From UBA993 sp964436815 (GTDB lineage: Bacteria > Bacillota > Dethiobacteria > DTU022), in NCBI GenBank assembly GCA_964436815.1, contig CAYTER010000036.1, positions 1 through 23,057 on the forward strand: a stretch of 23,057 bases of DNA. The letters run 5' to 3'. Positions 15,236-21,503 of this stretch are shown here, piece after piece. Each line of letters opens with the position of its first letter. The first letter of the stretch is position 1. Position numbers and translations under genes: made by a program. Under the pieces are notes generated by a model. It ran no database searches and was not told the origin of the DNA. It saw nothing but the letters and a program-made list of their open reading frames with translations.

Positions 15236-15715
15236 GAGCAGTTTTACAATTCTTGGCCGGTTAAAACGTTGAACAATAATACAGGGCAGATTGGCCGCCA
15301 GGGCGTAGAGCAGCATGTAGAAGACGATCACAGGCGGGGTAAAAAATCCGAAGATCCAAAACGGAAGAATAGTCAGCCAGTGAGACAGCTCTGCCCGGCA
15401 TGATTCCAACAAATACTTTTCCAGAAGTTCGTTTCTGCCTGCGCTTGGTTCTTTTTTATAAAGAACCTCTTTCAGGGCCCCATGCCTGAAGAGATATATT
15501 TCCGGTAAAAATTTCTTCCATTTCTTTACCTTTAATAAGCGGTCATACACTCTGCCATTTTCTTCCCAGATTCGCGTTTTAAATACTAGATTATTAATGG
15601 TTAGATATTTTTCATCAATTCGATGACTGATCGCTGATGCCACCAAGTGAAGCACAATCCAGAGTATTGCAAAAAGTACTATAATCCATCCCGCGGGCAG
15701 CTGCATTAAAGGCAT
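15227..15715 (-). CDS. CrtO-like glycosyl-4,4'-diaponeurosporenoate acyltransferase family membrane protein
   Basis: 162-residue membrane protein. Seen: one N-terminal helix (about 9-29), a cytoplasmic stretch with KKWKKFLPE, the signature ESCRAELSHW (104-113), one or two further hydrophobic segments (about 114-146), and NLPCIIVQRFNRPR near the C-terminus. These match the family of Staphylococcus CrtO, which attaches a fatty acid to a glycosylated carotenoid in staphyloxanthin synthesis. ATG with GGAGAT upstream fixes the start. In staphylococci it belongs to a crt operon; here it faces the SDR and FAD oxidoreductase genes tail to tail. The acyl acceptor is unknown, and without a carotenoid synthase nearby a carotenoid substrate should not be assumed. 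Confidence 0.82.
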   Translation of the reverse strand: MPLMQLPAGWIIVLFAILWIVLHLVASAISHRIDEKYLTINNLVFKTRIWEENGRVYDRLLKVKKWKKFLPEIYLFRHGALKEVLYKKEPSAGRNELLEKYLLESCRAELSHWLTILPFWIFGFFTPPVIVFYMLLYALAANLPCIIVQRFNRPRIVKLLSR

Positions 15716-15829
15716 ATTCTATCTCCGTTAATAGGTCTTTCTGCGTCATTATGCTGAACTAAGCTGTTACATGTTCCTGAATTGCGAGCTAATAATAATT
15801 TGTAATCCTTCGCAACAATTCTGCCAGTC

Positions 15830-16321
15830 TTATGCCAACAGTTTTGAGAACTCGTTATAATGTTTTTCTTCGTCGGCCAAGATCCGCTGAAACATATTTT
15901 TCGTTATATTGTCATTTTCCTGATCGGCGAGGTTGATGATCTTTTTGTACAAGTCGATCGCTTTCCGTTCTTCTTCTTTGTCAATTGCCAGCATCTCGGT
16001 TGTAGTTGAGCCAATATTAATTTCTCCCGGGTCTTTTATCGGTTCTCCACCAAGCACTACGATCCTTTCTGCAATTGCTTCAGCATGCCTCATTTCAGTG
16101 ATGGCAATTTTTTTCAGGGTTGAACCGGGAAACCAGATGTTTGAGTGGCTTGCAATAAAATTACTTTGTCTTGTGAGCTGTTTTTTATCTTCAACTGCCG
16201 CTCGATAGCCATTTTCGACGCTATGCTGCAGCATATATTGGATGCTGACGTGGATCTCCCTTAATAGTGCTTGATTTAAGAGCTCAATTAAGCTTGAAGA
16301 AACAACTTCCTTGCTCATCAT
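15830..16321 (-). CDS. Ferritin-like (bacterioferritin family) protein
   Basis: 163-residue four-helix ferritin-like protein. Diiron ligands can be placed: Glu22 (REIHVSIQY), Glu76 and His79 in TEMRHAEAIAERI, a Glu of the EEERKAIDLY helix (about 117-118), and Glu151 with His154 (ADEEKH). Met77 stands where bacterioferritin has its haem-ligand Met52, so haem binding is possible. The span between the first and second Glu is about 20 residues longer than in E. coli bacterioferritin, with a Trp-Phe-Pro loop, as in a subset of archaeal and clostridial members. Role: iron storage or peroxide detoxification. Start ATG 16321 (or the next ATG at 16318) follows AGGAGG at six bases. Monocistronic, with its own control region. 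Confidence 0.9.
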   Translation of the reverse strand: MMSKEVVSSSLIELLNQALLREIHVSIQYMLQHSVENGYRAAVEDKKQLTRQSNFIASHSNIWFPGSTLKKIAITEMRHAEAIAERIVVLGGEPIKDPGEINIGSTTTEMLAIDKEEERKAIDLYKKIINLADQENDNITKNMFQRILADEEKHYNEFSKLLA

Positions 16322-16334
16322 AGATTACCTCCTG

Positions 16335-16381
16335 ATTAATTTAGTAGAACAAATATTTTCTCCAATCAGAACTAAATTAAT
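16335..16381 (-). promoter_or_regulatory. Long inverted repeat around the probable ferritin promoter
   Basis: Perfect 11-base arms ATTAATTTAGT (16335-16345) and ACTAAATTAAT (16371-16381) separated by 25 bases. On the minus strand a possible -35 TTGGAG and a -10 TAAATT (inside the promoter-distal arm) are 16 bases apart. The distal arm ends one base before the AGGAGG of the ferritin gene. It may be a pair of operator half-sites or, if transcribed, a stem next to the ribosome binding site. Confidence 0.5.
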
Positions 16382-16476
16382 AACTTAATTCCGTTAAATC
16401 ATTTGCTCAAATGCAATCCAAACAGATCTAATCCGGCTGTAGCATATGTATACCCCAGCATCCGGGAATCAAGCGA

Positions 16477-17505
16477 TCAGGTTCCAATGTACCGGGCAAA
16501 GATCGTCCGCGCTACAGCTTCATCGTCTGTGCCATGAATAATTGCTCTACCGTTTGGGAAAAGGACAATCTCGAAATTATCTACTCTCAGGTTCAGCAGG
16601 TAGCCATTATAGCTTACTTCCCCGACAGTTTTTAGCCTCCCGGAAAGTTTTTCTAAATTAATTTCTCTGTCTACCGGAGGTGATATCTGCACTGCATTTC
16701 GTCCGCAAAGGGTTGTGGTAAAAGAATAACTTTCTTCGTTCAGAAAATCAAATTCATTCTTGCCGCAGGCAGGACAATCATCTCTTTTATTAATACCGAG
16801 CGTTTCAAAGTCCCTGTTCCAGACATCAAGATACAACATTCCCGGTGTTGGCTCGAGTCCGATCAGCAGCTTCAATGCTTCTGCACTTTGCAGCGAGGCC
16901 ACAGTTCCGGTGGCCATGCTAAGGACGCCTTCCGTATCACAGCTTGGTATCGAACCGGGAGCAGGAAGATCATCGATATGGCATCTGAGACATGGGGTAA
17001 CACCGGGTACTATGCTCATGGTCATCCCGATTGAACCAAGTACAGCCCCATAAATCCAGGGGATTTTATTTTTTATACAGGCGTCGTTAATCAGTAACCG
17101 TGTTTCAATATTATCAGTGGCATCAACGACGAGACTGCTTCCGGCGATGATCGGCTCGATATTTCTTGGGGAGATGTCAGCTACCAGGGGTTCTATATTA
17201 ATTTCAGAGTTAGCGGCTGAAAGTTTGGCCGCTGCAGCTACCGTTTTAGGGATTAACGCCTGCGCATCTTTTTCATCGTACAGGATTTGCCGCTGGAGAT
17301 TGCTGTACTCGACATAATCACGATCTACCAGCTTTAAGAAGCCTACTCCGGCCCGGCATAACTGGTTGCTGCTGACCGTGCCGAGTGCGCCAAGGCCAAT
17401 AACTGTTACTTTTCCAGCTGCGATTGCAGCCTGGCCTTTTTGGCCAATGGGCCTGAAAAGAACCTGTTTTGCATAGCGCGTGTTAATTGGTAGAACCATA
17501 AGCAT
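16477..17505 (-). CDS. ThiF/MoeB-family sulfur-carrier adenylyltransferase
   Basis: 342-residue E1-like enzyme that adenylates the C-terminal Gly-Gly of a ThiS- or MoaD-type carrier protein so that sulfur can be loaded. Seen: RYAKQVLF at the start, ATP motif GLGALG (37-42), Asp61, the YSNLQRQ loop (68-74), Asp131 in VDATDN, the zinc pairs Cys172/Cys175 and Cys244/Cys247, and Cys189 in SCDTEGVL, where E. coli ThiF has its sulfur-accepting Cys184. Residues about 256-342 are the extra C-terminal domain of Bacillus-type ThiF (LCGRNAVQI, FPNGRAIIHGT). ATG 17505 with GAGGTG upstream, seven bases after nifS. No ThiS, MoaD or ThiG gene is in the window, so thiamine, molybdopterin or another thiocarboxylate route cannot be told apart. 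Confidence 0.92.
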   Translation of the reverse strand: MLMVLPINTRYAKQVLFRPIGQKGQAAIAAGKVTVIGLGALGTVSSNQLCRAGVGFLKLVDRDYVEYSNLQRQILYDEKDAQALIPKTVAAAAKLSAANSEINIEPLVADISPRNIEPIIAGSSLVVDATDNIETRLLINDACIKNKIPWIYGAVLGSIGMTMSIVPGVTPCLRCHIDDLPAPGSIPSCDTEGVLSMATGTVASLQSAEALKLLIGLEPTPGMLYLDVWNRDFETLGINKRDDCPACGKNEFDFLNEESYSFTTTLCGRNAVQISPPVDREINLEKLSGRLKTVGEVSYNGYLLNLRVDNFEIVLFPNGRAIIHGTDDEAVARTIFARYIGT

Positions 17506-17512
17506 TTACACC

Positions 17513-18685
17513 TCAACCAGGTTGTTTATTTTTGCTAAGAGGCGAGAAATTCCGCAGTTTTTCGACTGCTTCCTCCACTGCAGCGATTACATGCTCCACT
17601 TCGGCAGCAGTATTATAATGGCCAAGGGAAAACCGGATACTGCCCCGTGCCAGGAAAGGATCAACGCCGATCGCTTTCAATACGTGGGACGGCTCTGTAG
17701 AGCCGGCACTGCAAGCCGAGGCCGTGGAAACAGCGATGCCCATGGTATCCAGGGCCAGCAGGAGCGCTTCTCCTTCAATGTTTTCAAAGCAGATATTAGC
17801 TATGTTTGGCACCCTTAAATAAGGGTGGCCGTTAATCTTAATATTCTTAACCCGCTCCTGGATACCGGTTTCCAGTCGGTTGCGCAGGCCGGTCAACCTC
17901 TCAATTTCATTATCAAGTTCAGCTTCAGCGAGTTTTAGCGCCGCTGCAAAGGCAGCAATTCCCGGAATATTTTCTGTCCCCGGCCGTACTAATCTCTCTT
18001 GATGCCCACCCTCAAAAAGCGGTTTTATTTTTAAGTTCTTTCGCTTAAAAAGGACGCCGGTGCCTTTAGGTCCGTGTAATTTATGGGCAGTCATCGAAAG
18101 CAGATCAACATCCAGCTGCTTAACGCTCACCGGAATTTTGCCTACCGCCTGAACTGCATCGGTATGGATAGTGATGCCCTTCTGCTTAGCGATCTCCGCA
18201 ATTTTTTTCAGGGGTTCTATGGTACCGATTTCATTATTAGCCAGCATCACGCTGATTAAGGTTGTGTCAGGCCGGATGCTCTCCGAGAGCGTTCCAACAT
18301 CAACCAGTCCATGGCGATCAACCGGTAGGATAGTTATTTCAAACCCCTGCTTGCCTAGTTCATCAAAAACATTTAATATAGCGTGATGCTCGATCGCGGA
18401 GGTAATAATATGCCTGCCGCGCTCCATGTTATTGTAGACAACACCTTTGATCGCCAGGTTATTGCTTTCGGTTCCGCCGCTGGTGAAGTGAATTTCTTCC
18501 GGATCGGCTTCAATGGCATCAGCTACTGATCTGCGTGCTGTTTCCAATACCCGCTTGGCCTTCTGGCCGGCACTGTGCAGGCTTGAAGGATTTCCGTAGA
18601 CATCAAGCAGGTATTTACTAAAAACCTCGGCAACCTCAGGGCGCACCTTGGTTGTCGCGGCGTTATCAAAATAAATCTCTGTCAT
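17513..18685 (-). CDS. nifS: Cysteine desulfurase, NifS/IscS type
   Basis: PLP enzyme that takes sulfur from cysteine as a protein persulfide, 390 residues. Seen: IYFDNAATT at the start, His101 in IEHHAILN (stacks on PLP), HTDAVQAVGK, the PLP lysine Lys202 in TAHKLHGPKG, RPGTENI, and the mobile-loop Cys325 in STASACSAGSTEPSHVL, a class I loop. The frame also allows a TTG start at 18697; I prefer ATG 18685 because family members begin just before the YFDNAATT motif, although neither has a strong ribosome binding site. It stands between cysK and thiF on the same strand, so it can use newly made cysteine and hand sulfur to the ThiF-activated carrier or to iron-sulfur assembly. No iscU or nifU is adjacent. 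Confidence 0.95.
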   Translation of the reverse strand: MTEIYFDNAATTKVRPEVAEVFSKYLLDVYGNPSSLHSAGQKAKRVLETARRSVADAIEADPEEIHFTSGGTESNNLAIKGVVYNNMERGRHIITSAIEHHAILNVFDELGKQGFEITILPVDRHGLVDVGTLSESIRPDTTLISVMLANNEIGTIEPLKKIAEIAKQKGITIHTDAVQAVGKIPVSVKQLDVDLLSMTAHKLHGPKGTGVLFKRKNLKIKPLFEGGHQERLVRPGTENIPGIAAFAAALKLAEAELDNEIERLTGLRNRLETGIQERVKNIKINGHPYLRVPNIANICFENIEGEALLLALDTMGIAVSTASACSAGSTEPSHVLKAIGVDPFLARGSIRFSLGHYNTAAEVEHVIAAVEEAVEKLRNFSPLSKNKQPG

Positions 18686-18714
18686 TATCTTCTTCAACTC
18701 GCAGGCTTTTAATC

Positions 18715-19641
18715 TTAAGCATCAAACAATCCGCTGCTTAAGTAGCGCTCCCCGGTGCTGGCCAATATGGTTACAATCAGTTTGCCCCTGTTTTCAGGTC
18801 TGGAGGCTACCTGCAGGGCAGCAAAAACAGCAGCGCCGGAAGAAATGCCGACAAAGATGCCTTCTTCCCTGGCCAGGCGGCGGGCGGTAGCAGCAGCGTC
18901 ATCGTCATCTACCTGCACAATTTCATCTACTACAGACAGATCAAGTACTTTTGGAATGAACCCGGCACCAATGCCCTGAATCTTGTGGGGGCCTTTGTCT
19001 CCTCCGGAAAGGACCGGTGAACGGGCCGGTTCGACGGCGACTGCTTTGAAAGCCGGTTTTTTCCCCTTAATGATCTGGCTGACACCGGTGATCGTTCCCC
19101 CGGTTCCGACTCCTGCCACCAGGATATCCACTTTTCCTTCGGTATCGTCCCAGATTTCAAGGGCGGTTGTGTTACGATGGGCAGCCGGATTGGCTGGGTT
19201 GTTAAACTGCTGGGGCATAAAATAGTTATTACCGGCAGCTGATAGCTCTTCGGCCTTGCTGATTGCTCCCGCCATGCCTTCTGCGCCGGGAGTAAGAACC
19301 AGCTTTGCTCCAAGTGCTTTAAGCAGCTGCCTGCGTTCCACTGACATAGTTTCCGGCATGGTAAGAATCAACCTGTAACCACGGGCAGCGCAGATAAAGG
19401 CCAGGCCGATCCCGGTGTTGCCGCTGGTCGGTTCAACGATTATCGTATCAGGGCTGATTCTGCCGGATTTTTCGGCCTCGTTAATCATGCTGAGGGCGAT
19501 CCGGTCTTTCACGCTTCCCAGGGGATTATGAGATTCGAGTTTTACGGCAATGTCAGCCTCTAACCCTTGGGTCATCCTGTTTAGCATAACCAGGGGGGTA
19601 TTGCCGATTGTTTCGGTGATGTCAGTGTAGATTTTTGCCAT
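18715..19641 (-). CDS. cysK: Cysteine synthase A (O-acetylserine sulfhydrylase)
   Basis: PLP enzyme that makes cysteine from O-acetylserine and sulfide, 308 residues, usual length. Seen: TIGNTPLVMLNR, the PLP lysine Lys45 in NPLGSVKDR, EPTSGNTGIGLA, PQQFNNPANPAAH, the phosphate-binding loop VGTGGTITG, and the C-terminal GIFVGISSGAA. First gene of a cysK-nifS-thiF operon on the minus strand, read from a consensus promoter 66-94 bases upstream. ATG has AAAGGAG about ten bases ahead. No cysE is in the window. The very strong promoter with a palindrome at its start site implies control by a repressor, perhaps a CymR-like one (inference). Confidence 0.97.
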   Translation of the reverse strand: MAKIYTDITETIGNTPLVMLNRMTQGLEADIAVKLESHNPLGSVKDRIALSMINEAEKSGRISPDTIIVEPTSGNTGIGLAFICAARGYRLILTMPETMSVERRQLLKALGAKLVLTPGAEGMAGAISKAEELSAAGNNYFMPQQFNNPANPAAHRNTTALEIWDDTEGKVDILVAGVGTGGTITGVSQIIKGKKPAFKAVAVEPARSPVLSGGDKGPHKIQGIGAGFIPKVLDLSVVDEIVQVDDDDAAATARRLAREEGIFVGISSGAAVFAALQVASRPENRGKLIVTILASTGERYLSSGLFDA

Positions 19642-19677
19642 AAACTAATACTCCTTTAATATTTTTGTCAAAAGCAT

Positions 19678-19698
19678 TTCCCATATTTCCTATGGGAA
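19678..19698 (-). promoter_or_regulatory. Palindromic operator candidate at the cysK start site
   Basis: Perfect eight-base arms TTCCCATA (19678-19685) and TATGGGAA (19691-19698) around a five-base centre. It covers about +2 to +22 of the transcript predicted from the promoter at 19707-19735, the classic place for a repressor site. As RNA it would also fold into an eight-pair hairpin. Confidence 0.65.
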
Positions 19699-19706
19699 CT
19701 ATATGA

Positions 19707-19735
19707 ATTATAACAACCATGATCTGTAGTGTCAA
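19707..19735 (-). promoter_or_regulatory. Consensus sigma-A promoter of the cysK-nifS-thiF operon
   Basis: On the minus strand TTGACA (19735-19730), 17-base spacer, TATAAT (19712-19707): both boxes match the consensus fully with ideal spacing. Transcription should start near 19700, leaving a leader of about 59 bases before cysK. Confidence 0.92.
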
Positions 19736-19834
19736 TTTTGTGACCGGCTTAGCAAAGCCTAAACTATATTGAATAGATAGTAATACTATGGTATCATAAA
19801 AAAAATGTCGTTTCACTTTTCAGGCATCTCGTTT

Positions 19835-19843
19835 TGATATAAT
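19835..19843 (+). promoter_or_regulatory. Extended -10 promoter of the kinase-like/BON gene
   Basis: TGATATAAT, an extended -10 box (TGnTATAAT). No good -35 lies 16-18 bases upstream, which extended -10 promoters tolerate. Predicted start near 19850, about 29 bases before the ATG. Confidence 0.65.
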
Positions 19844-19878
19844 GAACGTTAATAGCCTAATCTAAGGGAGGTTTTTAG

Positions 19879-20706
19879 ATGTCACTGATTACATTTACTT
19901 CATACGTTGGGACAGCTGGTGACAGGATTGCGAAGGAAATTGCCGGGCACTTAAATATTGAATTTTACGATGATCATAAACTGCAGGATAGAGCGCTCTC
20001 GATCGGCATAGCAAATGCTGACTTGGAAGGTCTTAATGCAAAAGCCCCGCGGTTATTTGACAGGCTTTTTACCAATAAACCGGCGATTTACAGGGATTTG
20101 TTAGGCTCTGTTGTTTATGATATCGCCAGCTCAGGCCAGGGTGTGATTATCGGCCATGGAGCACAGCTATTTTTAGAAGATTTTAATTGCGCTCTGCACA
20201 TCCTGGTTTACGACTCGGAAGATAGAAGAGTAGCTGCCGTTAGCAAAGAATATAAACTTAGCAGTGAGGCTGCCGCTAAACTAGTCCGGAAAATGGATAA
20301 GCAGACCAAAGATTTTATTCAACATGCCTTTAATCGTGACCTGAGGGATTTTTCAGGTTATGACCTGGTAATTAACTTAGAAAAGATTGGCCCCGAAACA
20401 GCCAAGGAGATGATCATAAACCTGGCTACTTCCAATGAAGTCAAAGAATGCAGTCTAAAAGCAATTACGGAAATGAAGAAATCATCGCTGGCGCGTAAAG
20501 TGGAAGCCGAGCTGGTCAGGCATAATTTGGCTACTGTATATCAAGGCCTGACCGTAGAAGTGCTGGATTCAGGGAAAGTTCAACTTAGCGGCATTATAAG
20601 CAATAAAGAGGAAGCGAACAGGGCTGTTGAAATAGTCAAAAAGGTGCAGGGTGTAGATCAGGTTATTTCCGAGATCGTTGTTATCCCTACGCCGGGCGGT
20701 ATTTAA
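19879..20706 (+). CDS. Cytidylate kinase-like protein fused to a BON domain
   Basis: 275-residue protein. Residues about 1-200 match the cytidylate kinase-like family: FTSYVGTAGDRIAKEIAGHL at the start, FYDDHKLQDRA, GQGVIIGHGAQLFL, and a C-terminal lid and Asp-rich part (DYDLVINLEKIGPETAKEMI-like pattern around 178-198). Residues about 205-272 form a BON domain (EAELVRHN, VEVLDSGKVQLSGIISNKEE, AVEIVKKVQGVDQVISEI), a fold usually linked to membrane or phospholipid surfaces. The phosphate-binding loop is odd: VGTAGD stands where the family has GSGGR. The reaction is not known; it may not be a true CMP kinase. ATG follows GGGAGG at seven bases. It is monocistronic, with its own promoter and a good terminator. 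Confidence 0.85.
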   Translation: MSLITFTSYVGTAGDRIAKEIAGHLNIEFYDDHKLQDRALSIGIANADLEGLNAKAPRLFDRLFTNKPAIYRDLLGSVVYDIASSGQGVIIGHGAQLFLEDFNCALHILVYDSEDRRVAAVSKEYKLSSEAAAKLVRKMDKQTKDFIQHAFNRDLRDFSGYDLVINLEKIGPETAKEMIINLATSNEVKECSLKAITEMKKSSLARKVEAELVRHNLATVYQGLTVEVLDSGKVQLSGIISNKEEANRAVEIVKKVQGVDQVISEIVVIPTPGGI

Positions 20707-20741
20707 ACCGACCTAAAACATAGACAACAATTAACACACAT

Positions 20742-20782
20742 GGGGCTGTAAAAAGCATTAACTGCTTAAAGCAGCCCCTTTT
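20742..20782 (+). terminator. Intrinsic terminator after the kinase-like/BON gene
   Basis: GGGGCTG (20742-20748) pairs with CAGCCCC (20772-20778), an inner stem AAGCA/TGCTT (20753-20757, 20763-20767) extends it, and TTTT follows. It works in the plus direction only. Confidence 0.85.
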
Positions 20783-20807
20783 AATTCACCAGGATAGTAT
20801 TTTCGGC

Positions 20808-21368
20808 TCAGGGATAGGGGATTATTATTTCTTCAATAGACTTTCGCGGCTGGGGGTGCTCACGGTTCCGGTTAAATTCACTGAGCTCATTTTTATCCCC
20901 GTAGTAGCCGACAGCGATAATTGTTATTATTTCGAGGTCATCGGCAATGGCAAAGACTTGTCGGGTTTTATCGCGATCAAAACCGCCCATGGCATGAGTG
21001 ACGAGACCGCGTCTTTCCGCCTCCAGGGAGAAAAAGCCCCAGGCAGCCCCTGTATCAAACATCTTCCAGTGATTGTCTTTTCCGGTTTTCTCGAAGTTTG
21101 TTCTTGCTAAAACCAGGATTAGGATGGGCGCTTTTGTAGCCCATGCCTGGTTACCTTCATTTAAAACACTGTGCATTAGGGCAAGTATTTCGGAGCTGTC
21201 GGCAATCAGAAAAAGCCATGGCTGCTCATTACTACAGGAGGGGGCATGGCGTGCTGCCTCAAACAGGGCCATCAACTCCTCCCGGGCAACAGGTTTGCTC
21301 CTGAAGGCCCTGGGTGACCACCTGCTCTTAATTTCCGGCATAATATCATAATGATATTCTCTACCCAC
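20808..21368 (-). CDS. Nitroreductase family protein (FMN-dependent NAD(P)H oxidoreductase)
   Basis: 186-residue protein of the nitroreductase fold, usually an FMN homodimer reducing nitro compounds, quinones or enones. Seen: SRWSPRAFRSKPV near the start (the R-S/W-x-R-x-F FMN-phosphate motif), ARHAPSCSNEQPWLFLI (the N-x-Q-P-W flavin-contact segment), FDTGAAWGFFSLEAERRGLVTHAMGGFD in the middle, and IIAVGYYGD near the C-terminus. Length fits the short nitroreductase subfamily. The GTG start at 21368 is fixed by GGAGG eight bases upstream. Its own extended -10 promoter lies about 50 bases before it. It converges on the kinase-like/BON gene with the terminator between them, and diverges from the alpha-glucosidase. 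Confidence 0.92.
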   Translation of the reverse strand: MGREYHYDIMPEIKSRWSPRAFRSKPVAREELMALFEAARHAPSCSNEQPWLFLIADSSEILALMHSVLNEGNQAWATKAPILILVLARTNFEKTGKDNHWKMFDTGAAWGFFSLEAERRGLVTHAMGGFDRDKTRQVFAIADDLEIITIIAVGYYGDKNELSEFNRNREHPQPRKSIEEIIIPYP

Positions 21369-21419
21369 AGAACCAACCTCCCATTTATCGATGTTTAGCT
21401 ATAATCTTGGTATGAATAT

Positions 21420-21428
21420 ATTATAGCA
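21420..21428 (-). promoter_or_regulatory. Extended -10 promoter of the nitroreductase gene
   Basis: On the minus strand TGCTATAAT (21428-21420). Predicted start near 21413, leaving a leader of about 45 bases before the GTG. No clear -35 box. Confidence 0.6.
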
Positions 21429-21482
21429 AATTAAGTTTTTCATCTGATCCGAACTGTTTTTCTGTTGTCTGGAAAATCTCTT

Positions 21483-21491
21483 TGCTATAAT
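21483..21491 (+). promoter_or_regulatory. Extended -10 promoter of the alpha-glucosidase gene
   Basis: TGCTATAAT, identical to the box serving the divergent nitroreductase gene. TTGTCT at 21465-21470 is too close to be a normal -35. The predicted start near 21498 is only about six bases before the GTG codon. Confidence 0.55.
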
Positions 21492-21503
21492 TGAACGGGG
21501 CAG

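Noticed and set aside
12200..15715. Staphyloxanthin-type carotenoid operon
   Set aside because: No dehydrosqualene synthase, glycosyltransferase or second desaturase is present, and the CrtO-like gene is on the opposite strand.
16400..16476. Terminator after thiF
   Set aside because: Only a short bulged CCGG/CTG-CAG pairing on the minus strand with no T-run.
18930..19313. 127-codon minus-strand frame inside cysK in another phase
   Set aside because: Overlaps the conserved core of cysteine synthase; shadow frame.
19740..19800. Operator-like repeat ATAGT-AAT-ACTAT
   Set aside because: Five-base AT-rich arms are expected by chance in this AT-rich spacer.
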